Below are positions 53,620 to 62,049 of a stretch of 64,000 bases of DNA, one piece after another. Made by a program: the position numbers and the translations under genes. The stretch lies in NCBI RefSeq assembly GCF_028682175.1, contig NZ_JANHKS010000012.1:62001-126000 (forward strand), given 5' to 3'. Origin of the DNA: Pseudomonas putida (GTDB lineage: Bacteria; Pseudomonadota; Gammaproteobacteria; Pseudomonadales; Pseudomonadaceae). Below the pieces are notes generated by a model. It did no database searches. It had not been told where the DNA came from and worked only from the letters and a program-made list of their open reading frames with translations. How positions within the stretch are numbered: position 1 is the stretch's first letter; the number at the start of each line of letters is the position of its first letter.

Positions 53620-54270
53620 CTAAGCAATGACGCCCAAGACCTCACTACCGCGCATCCGCCGAACCTCGATGACGAAGTTCGCGATATCGGGGACGGCGTA
53701 ATCGACCACCAGCTCGACGACCTTTTTCACAGGTTTGCCCGTGCGTGTTACCGGATAGTCTGGAATTCTACGGAAGATCTCAGTGCCGCGACGATGAGGC
53801 ATTGGCCAAGTGTTGCCTGAGTTCATGTGGCACAGCCAAATAGCGTGGGCATATGCCGGAATGAAGGTCGACGAGTCGAGCGTCAAGACATCATGTTCGA
53901 GACGACGATAATCGCGAGCGCCGAGCAGACCATGAAGACGCCTCTCCTCAGCCCAGAAAAACACTTTGCTGTTGATCAACTCATACCACTGGCGTGGTGT
54001 TGTCCCATCCGAGAGAGCCCTGATCAAGCGCCCCTCAGGCATGGGCTTCTGGTCACGGAGCACGATGTGGGACGGGTCTCCAGCCCTTACATCCATCTTC
54101 ACCCCACGATGTTCGCTCTCGTATCGAGCACGGTCGCCACCTGCTACTGCGAGGTGATCCAGGACGGCTGTGGCACTCATCAATCCTCGCGTTCTAATGC
54201 TGTCCCAGGCACCGCATTCGGCCATGTGGTAAACCCGAGGGTAAAGCTCGATCAGCCTGTTCAGATCCAT
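53620..54270 (-). CDS. DUF7002-like protein, possibly ADP-ribosyltransferase-related
   Basis: 216 residues with a strong AGGAGGT ribosome-binding site. It begins LIELYPRVYHMAECGAWDSI, then RTRGLMSATAVLDHL, the form Y-H-x(n)-W-x-S-I-x3-G-L seen in DUF7002 and loosely in DarT-type ADP-ribosyltransferase folds. Later parts are KVFFWAEERRLHGLL and IPAYAHAIWLCHMNSGNTW. The ADP-ribosyltransferase link is only a resemblance in motif order. It lies 3 bases after the PurA-like fusion gene, so it belongs to the same operon. Confidence 0.7.
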   Translation of the reverse strand: MDLNRLIELYPRVYHMAECGAWDSIRTRGLMSATAVLDHLAVAGGDRARYESEHRGVKMDVRAGDPSHIVLRDQKPMPEGRLIRALSDGTTPRQWYELINSKVFFWAEERRLHGLLGARDYRRLEHDVLTLDSSTFIPAYAHAIWLCHMNSGNTWPMPHRRGTEIFRRIPDYPVTRTGKPVKKVVELVVDYAVPDIANFVIEVRRMRGSEVLGVIA

Positions 54271-54273
54271 CTG

Positions 54274-55953
54274 TTACCTCCTATCCGAACGTGCAGTCCA
54301 GTTTCGACGATCAATCAACGATCGCAAATCGCTAGGGTCTGGGTCTCGGGTAAACCGCGTGTTGATCAACGAGACAGGGGCTTGGGAAACGCGCTCAAGC
54401 TCCTCAACAAATTTGATGGTGTCAGAATCGAGTTGCTCGAATCGGCGCGCGTTGCGGTTTGAAGCCTTGAGGTAATCCGCAAAGGTCAGGACGATGTCAG
54501 TCGGTGCATTGAGAGCGCACGCTTTTCGAAATTGATCCCACTCGAACCAGCCGACCTTGCGTTTGCGATGCGTCGTAGAGGTCAACTCAGCGGCATTTAA
54601 CGCATCAGCTTCAAGGTCAGCGAACTGGGCAATTGCATCAAAAGTCGTAGGGTGCTTGAGCAGTCCAGAGGTGTGGCCTTCGTTTCCGTCCGGGTCGCCA
54701 ACGCGGATCGGCATTGGTCGCACAACCATCAGGATTTTGCGGATCCGGCTGGGCGATATTCCGGCCTCGGCAAGGCATCCCGCAACGTTTGTATCTCGCG
54801 AGGTCACATGCGGATAATCTCCGTGAAAAATGCTCAACCCACTGCCTTGGGTACCCTCCAGCAGGATGGATTGGCCACTGCGGTAAGCCTCCTCCAAACG
54901 ATCTGATGTCGAGCCGCGATAACTGCCGGGAGTGCCCACATACGGTCGCAGCTCATCAACGTCCTTGGCCAACCTGATATCTTGACCCCTGCTCAGAATT
55001 CGCCGCGCAGCGGCAACTCCACTACCGCTTCCGGTCGATGCGATAGTTGAGACAAGGTGTCCCTCCCTCTCCGTTCCAATGTCCTCTTCTTCAATGATGG
55101 TTGCTTGGGGATCAATGAATAAGCGATCAGGGCCGATATTGCACTCCTCTATCTCCCTCAAAAGCCCAGGCAAATGAATGGTCATGCCCGGGCCTAGAAG
55201 TAGTCGCGCTGTCACGTCACGCGACCCTGAAGGCAGATGATGGTACGTAAACGTGCCGACGGCGCTCGCCACGGTATGCCCAGCGTTGGGGCCACCTACG
55301 CGCACCATCACGTCGTATTCACGCGCGAGGTACGCAACGATGTTGCCTTTTCCCTCGCTTCCGTACTGCCCACCAATGAGTACGTCGACACACCTGATCT
55401 CGGGTGGCGTGTACAGATGCAAACGGGCAGCGACACGAACAAGCGTGTCACTCGAATCGGAGCGCTCGGTATAAATGCGCACGTCGGCATCATCCTTGAG
55501 CGCCTGGATTTCGGCCTCATCCCTGAGCTGATTTACCTGATCATAGGGCAAGGGATCCGACTGACCTTCAACTCGTTTCGCGTAGCGCGTTTGAAGCGTG
55601 GGGTCACTGGCGTACAGGTGGACGTGCACAAGATCGGCCCCGAAAGCCTGTCGAAACTGCAATACCTGCGCGAGCGTATCCAGATGATCAACGACTAATG
55701 GTCGGCCAGCCTCCTCTCTCCCGCACATGGCCTGGGTTTCCAGAAGCATCCACTGATCCACATCGACATCGCCAAATTCGCGTCGTCGATCAATCATTTG
55801 TGGCTGATCCATCCGCAGACGCCACTCGGGATCATCAGTGAGCCGCCGATTGCTGACCACTGCGAAGCCAAATTCCTTTTCCAGCAGACCTGCCAACTCA
55901 CTCTTACCACTGCAGGTCTTGCCGCTGATCACCACGATTTGCCGAGTTTCCAT
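54274..55953 (-). CDS. Kinase fused to adenylosuccinate-synthetase-like (PurA/PurZ) domain
   Basis: 559 residues with GAGAAG upstream. Residues 1-180 are a P-loop kinase (VVISGKTCSGKSELAGLL, Lys17). Residues 185-550 are a PurA-like domain: VLIGGQYGSEGKGNIVAYL, GGPNAGHTVAS with His226, LLEGTQGSGLSIFHGDYPHV, TSRDTN and TTHRKRKVGWFEW, all aligned with GTP, IMP and aspartate sites of PurA. Ser199 stands where E. coli PurA has the catalytic Asp13. As I recall, loss of that Asp is also a mark of phage PurZ, which uses dGMP instead of IMP. It may therefore make a succinyl-amino purine nucleotide other than succinyl-AMP. A chromosomal housekeeping role is unlikely because of the fusion and the island location. 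Confidence 0.82.
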   Translation of the reverse strand: METRQIVVISGKTCSGKSELAGLLEKEFGFAVVSNRRLTDDPEWRLRMDQPQMIDRRREFGDVDVDQWMLLETQAMCGREEAGRPLVVDHLDTLAQVLQFRQAFGADLVHVHLYASDPTLQTRYAKRVEGQSDPLPYDQVNQLRDEAEIQALKDDADVRIYTERSDSSDTLVRVAARLHLYTPPEIRCVDVLIGGQYGSEGKGNIVAYLAREYDVMVRVGGPNAGHTVASAVGTFTYHHLPSGSRDVTARLLLGPGMTIHLPGLLREIEECNIGPDRLFIDPQATIIEEEDIGTEREGHLVSTIASTGSGSGVAAARRILSRGQDIRLAKDVDELRPYVGTPGSYRGSTSDRLEEAYRSGQSILLEGTQGSGLSIFHGDYPHVTSRDTNVAGCLAEAGISPSRIRKILMVVRPMPIRVGDPDGNEGHTSGLLKHPTTFDAIAQFADLEADALNAAELTSTTHRKRKVGWFEWDQFRKACALNAPTDIVLTFADYLKASNRNARRFEQLDSDTIKFVEELERVSQAPVSLINTRFTRDPDPSDLRSLIDRRNWTARSDRR

Positions 55954-55956
55954 GCG

Positions 55957-56496
55957 CTACTTCTCCCAGATATCCATGATCTGATCTGCAATTTCCAACG
56001 GGGTGTATTCTTCAGTGTCCAGAGTTTTGTCGGCAAAACCTGCCAGCGAGCGGGCGCTTTGCTCATTAGGATGCGCCACGCTGGCGATGTACTCGTTGAG
56101 ATCAGTCGCGCCGCGCGCAGCGTATCTCTGCTGCAGGACAGTCTCGGGCGCGGTGATGTGTACGTGCCTTACTGCGTCGCCAAAACGGAGTCTGAACAAC
56201 TCAACTTGCCTGGGCTTGCGCACGGCATCCAGCAACCAGTTTTCAACGGCTGGCTGATCCTGGATAGCCGGGTTTGCCACCGACTCGATAAGCCAGGAGA
56301 AGTCGGTTGATTCGTCAAGAGAATCGCCGAGCTCTTGGAGGCGATGACGATCAAGTGGCTCGTTTCGAGCAGCCAGTTGGGCACGCAGAAATGAGCCACT
56401 GCTGATCGGGACAAAACCATGGATTTTTTGGAGGGAGGCGGATACTGAAGTCTTGCCACTGGCCATTGGGCCACTTAAAAGAAGTAGTCGCTTCAC
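55957..56496 (-). CDS. P-loop nucleotide/nucleoside kinase-like protein, first gene of the operon
   Basis: 179 residues from a GTG at 56496 (MKRLLLLSGPMASGKTSV), preferred over the TTG at 56526 because AGGGAT lies about 10 bases before the GTG and the P-loop follows at once. Walker A is GPMASGKTS at residues 9-17, followed by LQKIHGFVPISSGSFLRAQL, FSWLIESVANPAI and HVHITAPETVLQQRYAARGA, the arrangement of adenylate/deoxynucleotide kinases with a lid region. It is 3 bases upstream of the fusion gene. It shows similarity of plan to the kinase half of the fusion, suggesting two related kinase activities in one pathway. Confidence 0.78.
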   Translation of the reverse strand: MKRLLLLSGPMASGKTSVSASLQKIHGFVPISSGSFLRAQLAARNEPLDRHRLQELGDSLDESTDFSWLIESVANPAIQDQPAVENWLLDAVRKPRQVELFRLRFGDAVRHVHITAPETVLQQRYAARGATDLNEYIASVAHPNEQSARSLAGFADKTLDTEEYTPLEIADQIMDIWEK

Positions 56497-56812
56497 GTTT
56501 AGACGATCCCTGTCTGGCGAAATCAATATAGTGATAAAGAGTAGCCCAATCGCCGGGTTGGGCAGATATTTCTAATCCGCAGCACAGCAAGGTAGGCAAC
56601 CAACTGGCTAACATCCGCAGTACTATGCGGCTGCCGCCAATGATGGACGCGCGCTCTGCCTAATCAGGCCATGACCATGGCTTCAGGGAGTGGCAATGGC
56701 GCATGCGTAGTACGTATAGGCGCCTCGGAAAGTGACCCGCACTTCATCACAATCACTGGCCCTATTGCTCCACGTCATTGGCACCCATTTACCCTGATGC
56801 AAGGAGGCAAAC

Positions 56813-57988
56813 TTGATAAACCATGTCCATGCCGATTACGCCCCGCCTCGATCGTGGGAGCAGTTCGAAGAGCTCTGTGCGGACGTCTTTCAGTCTGCCT
56901 GGCAGGATCCCGCACTGGTCAGGCACGGACGGGCAGGCCAAAGCCAGAATGGGGTCGACATCGTTGGCCGCAACGGCGCTGTGTACCCCATCGGTATTCA
57001 ATGTAAGAAACGCTCAATTTGGCCTGCGAGCAAGCTCAAGCCTCGTGAGATTGATGATGAAATTGCAGAGGCAATGAAGTTCAAGCCTGCCCTGAAAGCC
57101 TTCTACATTCTGACGACTGCGCCGGATGATGTAGCAACGCTCGAACATGTACGCAAGCTCAATGAGCAACATCAGAAACAGGGCAAGTTTGAGGTCGTGG
57201 TACTTGGTTGGGCAGAGATCGTTCGTCGCGCAACGCGGGATCCTCAAGTAGCCAACAAGCATTTCGGCCCTGCTGGCGGCGGGGCACCTCGCTCTCCACT
57301 CCTTGCCACCTGGATGATGTCGAACGGAAAACTGGAGCTCAGCGGAGGTGACCTTGAGCTCAGCGTCGCTGAGCTCGTCCAGGATCTCTACGACTGGCCA
57401 GACGGTCACATCGTGATTCGCCAGCGAGAAAGTGATGCCCTACTCGAAACGCTCAGGCACTTCGAGGGAAGAGACTTGACCACAGAGCAAAGAAAGGAGC
57501 GAGTTGCCCTTCGCACGCAGTTGCAGAAGCTGAAGGCTGCAGAGGCGCTCGCGGTGCAGGGAGTCATGCTAATGCTCACCGACCCTGTCGTGTCCGAATT
57601 GATATTAAAGGTGTGGGAGAATGACGCGCCTTTGGCCATCCAAGGTTTTCTGAATGGACATTTGGGGCTGGGAGCGCAGGAAAATAGCTTTGGCAAAACA
57701 TACTTGCGGCTGACGTTACCCGATGGAGATCATCATTCGTGCTCGACCGTCATCAGCGAGGAACATGTGGCATCGATATTGGCTATCAAACAGAAGCGCA
57801 TAGAAATGTTCGGAAACGCGCTAACCGACACTGTCGCTGACCTGCCAATGGAAGTGCGCGCTCAAGTGGCTATCCCCCGCATCATCCGCAAGATATTCGA
57901 ATATCGAAGCCAAGAACGTCTCAGTTCTGAAGAAATAGCGAAGAAGAAAGCCTTGAACATCGACAAGTGGAAAATTGGTATCGCTTAG
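56813..57988 (+). CDS. PD-(D/E)xK nuclease-like protein, divergent from the nucleotide operon
   Basis: 391 residues from a TTG at 56813. This start is decided by a perfect AAGGAGG 6 bases upstream. The N-terminal domain has FEELCADVFQSAWQDP, GQSQNGVDIVGRNGAVYPIG and IQCKK: Glu, Asp and Gln-x-Lys in the spacing of Mrr-like restriction-endonuclease folds. LKAFYILTTAPDDVATLEHV continues the fold. The remaining 230 residues are helical with no recognised family. It may attack modified or foreign DNA. The shared promoter region with the kinase/PurA-like operon suggests a joint system, but this is inference. Confidence 0.75.
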   Translation: MINHVHADYAPPRSWEQFEELCADVFQSAWQDPALVRHGRAGQSQNGVDIVGRNGAVYPIGIQCKKRSIWPASKLKPREIDDEIAEAMKFKPALKAFYILTTAPDDVATLEHVRKLNEQHQKQGKFEVVVLGWAEIVRRATRDPQVANKHFGPAGGGAPRSPLLATWMMSNGKLELSGGDLELSVAELVQDLYDWPDGHIVIRQRESDALLETLRHFEGRDLTTEQRKERVALRTQLQKLKAAEALAVQGVMLMLTDPVVSELILKVWENDAPLAIQGFLNGHLGLGAQENSFGKTYLRLTLPDGDHHSCSTVISEEHVASILAIKQKRIEMFGNALTDTVADLPMEVRAQVAIPRIIRKIFEYRSQERLSSEEIAKKKALNIDKWKIGIA

Positions 57989-58136
57989 GTCGCTGAAAGC
58001 ACGGGCTGCCGTGACAGATGTTGTATGCCGGTGATGCGCAGGCGGCCCTAAAGTGCGACGCCAGGAAGATGATATTTTAGGTTGCAGAAGGCTGAGCCAA
58101 AACCCACGGCAATGTTCGCCATCTGAGCTTCACCTG

Positions 58137-59087
58137 TTATTTCAGCTCACTCACGCTCGTACCTGAGGCCTTCTGCATGGCGCAGGCGAAGTTGTGCATC
58201 GAATGGTTTTCAACAATGTTGATACCACCCAGCAGGCTGTAGCGAACGCCTCGGATGGTGGGATCGACTGCCGATGGCTCAACGAACAGGCTGGTGAACG
58301 ATCGCAATAGCGCGAGAATCTCACCTCGCTCGTAGATCCTGTCGATGGACAGCCCCACACGATTCACATCACGGGTTGCAGTATCCACGCTAAAAAAACC
58401 CGTGACCGGGGATGGATCAAATGCATAGACCTGAGTCACCTTCAAGTGCCCGGGAGAAACAGGCAGCGCGTAGGCAAACTGCTGAGCGAGACCACCGCCT
58501 AGAGAGTGGCCTGTCGAAATGAGCTTTGCGTCTTTCAACCACTGGCCCTGCTCGGTTTGAGACCTCTTGGCAAACTCATCAACAAACGCAGGGCCGAAAC
58601 TTTTGACCAAGAGGGTGTACTCATCGTCGACCTTGAACGTGATCCAACGAAAATTGGACATCCAATCCTTACCGCTTTTGGCCTCAGTTCCGCCGAATGC
58701 CACCACGACCTGCTTGAGCTCACGGCTCTCCCACACTTCTGCACGCAGGTGGGATTCACGCATCACGTTGTCCAGATGACCATTGGCGATTGGAAAATCA
58801 GTCCAGCGCTTCCACCCATGGCTCGCCACGACTTTTTCCGCACTGGTTGCAGTACAGATGTCCTTGGACTCTCCATCGACAGCCCGCGCGTAGGCGACGT
58901 CGGACAACCATGCATACTGCCAATGGGTCTTCGCTTCGGCCTGGTTGGGAACAGGTTTGCCTAACAGTCGATGGCCCGGCTCCCGGACTACGACCTCATC
59001 AGGTGTCTGGTTGAACGCGGCACAGCCGCTCAGGAATACCGGTATCAGCAAAAACCGGCCAAGCACTACGAGGCGGTGAATCCCCAT
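58137..59087 (-). CDS. Class 3 lipase-family lipoprotein
   Basis: 316 residues from the third of three candidate starts (GTG 59093, ATG 59090, ATG 59087); AGGGAT is best spaced for 59087. It has a lipoprotein signal ending LIPVFLSGCAAF, with Cys as the lipid anchor. The catalytic serine motif is STGHSLGGGLAQQFAYAL, preceded by VVAFGGTEAKSGKDWMSNF. This is the fungal-lipase-like (Lipase_3) fold. An envelope-anchored lipase in a mobile island could serve in competition or be plain cargo. No immunity gene is evident. Confidence 0.83.
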   Translation of the reverse strand: MGIHRLVVLGRFLLIPVFLSGCAAFNQTPDEVVVREPGHRLLGKPVPNQAEAKTHWQYAWLSDVAYARAVDGESKDICTATSAEKVVASHGWKRWTDFPIANGHLDNVMRESHLRAEVWESRELKQVVVAFGGTEAKSGKDWMSNFRWITFKVDDEYTLLVKSFGPAFVDEFAKRSQTEQGQWLKDAKLISTGHSLGGGLAQQFAYALPVSPGHLKVTQVYAFDPSPVTGFFSVDTATRDVNRVGLSIDRIYERGEILALLRSFTSLFVEPSAVDPTIRGVRYSLLGGINIVENHSMHNFACAMQKASGTSVSELK

Positions 59088-59395
59088 CATCACTATCCCT
59101 ATCGATGGTCAGAAGAAATCGAGCACGTCCCTGCTCTAGATGCAGATTGCTACAGATTATGGGCAATCAGATGTCAACCTTGGTAATTGAAGTTTTGTTG
59201 AGAGCGGACGCCTAACGCCCGCTTTTTGACGCCATCTTCGTCAAGCACGAGCAGATCGGTCAACCACCTGTGCTCCACCGTAAAGCAACTCTGCTACTAA
59301 ATGATTTTTCAAAATGCCGTCCGACACATGCCATGGGAGCGGGCCATGCACTTGCGCGCCACCGACCCGAAAATTTGAAGAATGAAGCAGGGAGA

Positions 59396-59794
59396 TCACC
59401 TACCGATTGAAAGCACCGCCTGCCCTGTCCCACGAACCCGAGTACCGGGCCCCATGAGCACGTATAACGTGTTGACGCTCTCGAACAGAAACCCATCTGT
59501 GAATGACTTCATGAACGTTGTTCGAACCCAGTCGCCGCGATCACGCTTATGCTGGCTGTGAAACAGCACGTTGCTCGCGTAGACGATCTGAGGAGAGAGA
59601 CCGTCCTGGGCCAGGGAACGTCGCAAGTCATCGTTCACTTGGACGTCGATAATTCTCCATTCACTGACTATGCAGAAAGGCTTTCGCCTTCCTTCCACGG
59701 CTGCCGCAGCCTCCTCCGTGGATCCGGAGAAGCCATCAAGTGGCGTTCCAGCGCAAGTGAGCAGATCGATTACTGTGTTTGTCGCATCGCTCAT
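59396..59794 (-). CDS. Small hypothetical protein, resembles DUF6957
   Basis: 132 residues. Contains FCIVSEWRIIDVQVND, LSPQIVYASNVLFHSQHKRD, RGDWVRTTFMKSFTDGFLFE and NTLYVLMGPGTRVRG. The last elements agree with what I recall of DUF6957 proteins of pseudomonads (G-D-W-V-R-[ST], N-T-x-Y-V-L-x-G-P-G). Its ATG overlaps the preceding stop by 4 bases. Function is unknown. Confidence 0.65.
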   Translation of the reverse strand: MSDATNTVIDLLTCAGTPLDGFSGSTEEAAAAVEGRRKPFCIVSEWRIIDVQVNDDLRRSLAQDGLSPQIVYASNVLFHSQHKRDRGDWVRTTFMKSFTDGFLFESVNTLYVLMGPGTRVRGTGQAVLSIGR

Positions 59795-60060
59795 GGTTTA
59801 CCTCGTTGAGCCAAGACATCGCGCAACCTCAAGAGGGCCTCATCAAGTGTCAGGCCACCCCTTTTCGGAATCAGCAGCTCAGCAGCTACCTGCATCGATA
59901 GACGGTTTATCCCGAGGTCGTTCAGCGTCTGCCAGGTATGACTCAGGGCCGGAGGAAAAGGCGCGCGTCTCACCAACGCGGCGGCCTCTCGTCGCGCCTG
60001 GAGATAGCCAGGCTGATCGATCACCTCACTAGCATCGATCGAGACTCGACCGTCACACAT
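59791..60060 (-). CDS. Small hypothetical protein coupled to the DUF6957-like gene
   Basis: 89 residues, starting MCDGRVSIDASEVIDQPG. It has ARREAAALVRRAPFPPALSH and GGLTLDEALLRLRDVLAQRG, an all-helical soluble protein. It overlaps the next gene by 4 bases, so both are translated together. No family recognised. Confidence 0.6.
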   Translation of the reverse strand: MCDGRVSIDASEVIDQPGYLQARREAAALVRRAPFPPALSHTWQTLNDLGINRLSMQVAAELLIPKRGGLTLDEALLRLRDVLAQRGKP

Positions 60061-60166
60061 TTCAGTGTCTTCAGGCGTTTCAGTGAATCGGTGTTTGCCT
60101 GCTCCTCAGGGCTGCAGCGCTTGAGTTTGAACACCCAACGCAGCAGCCTCCTGACCAACCTCGTCT

Positions 60167-60454
60167 TCAATGAAGCACCCGTTCCAAGGGCATTTCACCG
60201 TTCTCATGCTGCCAGTGGACAATCACGTAAGTGCTGCCTGACAGCGTCTGGCACAGCAGATACCCCTCGGACAGAAACACCTTTTGAATCGCAGAAGTCC
60301 GAATGTGCGCACCCTGCTGGAAGCGGCGCCTTGCGTCGTTGAAGACAAATCCTGTCAGGAAGGGAGGTTTGAATTCGGTGCAACACAAGTACCCCGTGAT
60401 GGGGCACCCAAAATCGACTCGTTGAGCCACTAATACGCTGGATGGAACCCCCAC
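60167..60454 (-). CDS. Small hypothetical protein, shortened paralog of the next upstream gene
   Basis: 95 residues from a GTG at 60454 with only a weak ribosome-binding site; a TGA lies five codons upstream. The segments ITGYLCCTEFKPPFLTGFVF and YVIVHWQHENGEMPLERV align with IVGYLICALERPPRMTGLLF and YVVAHWLHENGALDRFDRV of the gene at 60504-60902, while the first 50 residues of that protein have no counterpart. It is either a naturally short form or an N-terminally truncated duplicate. Confidence 0.55.
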   Translation of the reverse strand: MGVPSSVLVAQRVDFGCPITGYLCCTEFKPPFLTGFVFNDARRRFQQGAHIRTSAIQKVFLSEGYLLCQTLSGSTYVIVHWQHENGEMPLERVLH

Positions 60455-60503
60455 TGCCTGAATCCCTCATTTTCAAAATGCTGAAACTAGGCCAGCTGGC
60501 CTC

Positions 60504-60902
60504 TTAGTGAACCCTGTCGAAACGATCCAGCGCGCCATTTTCATGAAGCCAATGAGCGACGACATACCGCCCACCATCGTCCGCCACCACCACTTCATAA
60601 CCCTCCTCCCAATATCGATCGGATATAGGTGGAGTGTGGATAGGCAGCCCCTCTGGCAAGACGTTGCGATGATCGCAAAAGAGCAGGCCTGTCATCCGAG
60701 GAGGCCTCTCCAACGCACAGATCAGGTAGCCGACGATGTCTGTATCCGAAACAGCCCTTCGCGCCCGCTCAACGACGGCGGGAAGTCGGTAGAACCTGAG
60801 GTCGTTCAGGGAAGCACCAAACGACTTAACCCAATACGCCGCCCTAAAACCCTCCTTTTGCTCAGACATGACTTGGGGAAACCACAGGCGCAGGTTCGAC
60901 AT
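60504..60902 (-). CDS. Small hypothetical protein, longer paralog
   Basis: 132 residues, ATG at 60902. N-terminal WFPQVMSEQKEGFRAAYWVK, then GYLICALERPPRMTGLLFCD, HRNVLPEGLPIHTPPISDRY and YVVAHWLHENGALDRFDRVH. It is the full-length relative of the neighbour at 60167. The compact beta-rich pattern, with no signal peptide, suggests a small cytoplasmic protein. No family name is recognised with confidence. Confidence 0.65.
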   Translation of the reverse strand: MSNLRLWFPQVMSEQKEGFRAAYWVKSFGASLNDLRFYRLPAVVERARRAVSDTDIVGYLICALERPPRMTGLLFCDHRNVLPEGLPIHTPPISDRYWEEGYEVVVADDGGRYVVAHWLHENGALDRFDRVH

Positions 60903-61068
60903 TATTCAATTCACGAGACCCTCTGCCGAATCAGCACGTGACGGGCCACAGTACGGATTTAAACCACGGCGCTGCATCACTCGGATGTCACCTCTATTGG
61001 CCCGAATCTATCCTGGCGCCCAACGATAACGCCGGTGTCGAAACCGAAATTCGCCCAAGTTCGATTTA

Positions 61069-61218
61069 TCTATATATTGGTCGTGGATCGGTCGCATGAC
61101 CGATGTCACGTCCCCAACCACGCCATCTCAAGCTGATGTGCTGCCGCCCCGCGACCACAGCGGCTGTCAGACAGCCTGAACGCTAATCGTCACTCGACCA
61201 AATATATAGAGTTGAGTG
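61069..61218. promoter_or_regulatory. Inverted repeats before the two-HTH regulator gene
   Basis: TCTATATATTGGTCG (61069-61083) and CGACCAAATATATAGA (61195-61210) are reverse complements apart from one base. The second lies inside a palindrome, CACTCGAC / GTTGAGTG (61191-61218). This pair lies 48 to 197 bases before the regulator ATG at 61266 and could hold its operator for looping autoregulation. Confidence 0.5.
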
Positions 61219-61265
61219 ACGCATAGCAAACGCGGCATATCGTCGGTTTTGTAAGTAGGCCCGAA

Positions 61266-61730
61266 ATGTCCTTGCGTAACGCCTTGGCTTCAGCGCTGCA
61301 GCTTCTGAGAACAGAGCGTGGATTGTCCCAGCAAGCCTTGGGCGGCACGATCACGAGCCAACACATCAACTTGGTGGAAAACGGGAAGTCTTCCCTGACC
61401 ACGGACTCACTCGATGAAATCTGCAAATCGCTGCAGGTGCATCCTGTCGCGTTCCTGGCCCTCATGTACGCGGCTCACGAGCAAAGTTCGGCTGCGGATG
61501 TCCTGACGGCTGCTCAAGCCGATCTGGACGCCATGGCACTTCTCAACAGGGCGATCAATGCCGCGCCCGAGAAAAAACCTCATCCTCGGGTTGCCAAGGC
61601 GGCGCAGGTCACCGTCTCCATTCAAGCAATGAAGGATGCCGGGCACAGCCGTGCCGAGGTTGCCAAAATGCTGGGGCTTTCAGAGCCAACGGTGAGACGC
61701 CACTGGAATCGTCCCTTGGCGTTAGGCTGA
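61266..61730 (+). CDS. XRE-family regulator with a second C-terminal helix-turn-helix
   Basis: 154 residues. The N-terminal Cro/C1-type helix-turn-helix is LQLLRTERGLSQQALGGTIT, then SQHINLVENGKSSLTTDSLD. The C-terminal part, AGHSRAEVAKMLGLSEPTVR followed by RHW, is a resolvase/Hin-like helix-turn-helix. Two DNA-binding domains in a short protein point to binding of a repeated or looped operator, and the inverted repeats upstream fit this. It ends at a strong hairpin. Confidence 0.82.
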   Translation: MSLRNALASALQLLRTERGLSQQALGGTITSQHINLVENGKSSLTTDSLDEICKSLQVHPVAFLALMYAAHEQSSAADVLTAAQADLDAMALLNRAINAAPEKKPHPRVAKAAQVTVSIQAMKDAGHSRAEVAKMLGLSEPTVRRHWNRPLALG

Positions 61731-61735
61731 ACGTT

Positions 61736-61762
61736 CTTGCCCCGCCGTATCAGCGGGGCAAG
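61736..61762. terminator. Hairpin after the two-HTH regulator
   Basis: CTTGCCCCGC / GCGGGGCAAG, a perfect 10-base stem with a 7-base loop, begins 5 bases after the stop codon. No T run follows. Confidence 0.65.
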
Positions 61763-62049
61763 CCATCGACTCCTGCAGCCGACTCAGTTTTTGAAGAAAA
61801 CGACGGCAGCGTGGATCAGAGTGGCCCCAACTTTCAGAGCATCCATGATCAAGACCACAATCTCTCTGCGCCTTGAGTGAGGTCGCTCACCGGATGTGAG
61901 CGAGCGTCGAGGCTCTGGAGGGTGTATGGACAAGCAGCGTTGAGCAGCCCCATGTTTTCTAAAACATTGCGGACAGGTGCGACTTTTCAGAGGCGACATA
62001 AAATAATCCCATTCGAATTTGGAGGTGGAAAAAGCTTTCGAAGGGGGGA

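Noticed and set aside
61784..61855. Possible 23-24-residue hydrophobic peptide (MDALKVGATLIHAAVVFFKN at its end)
   Set aside because: It looks like a small membrane peptide of type I toxin style, but it has no good ribosome-binding site, no visible antisense RNA and no known relative; support is too weak for a feature.
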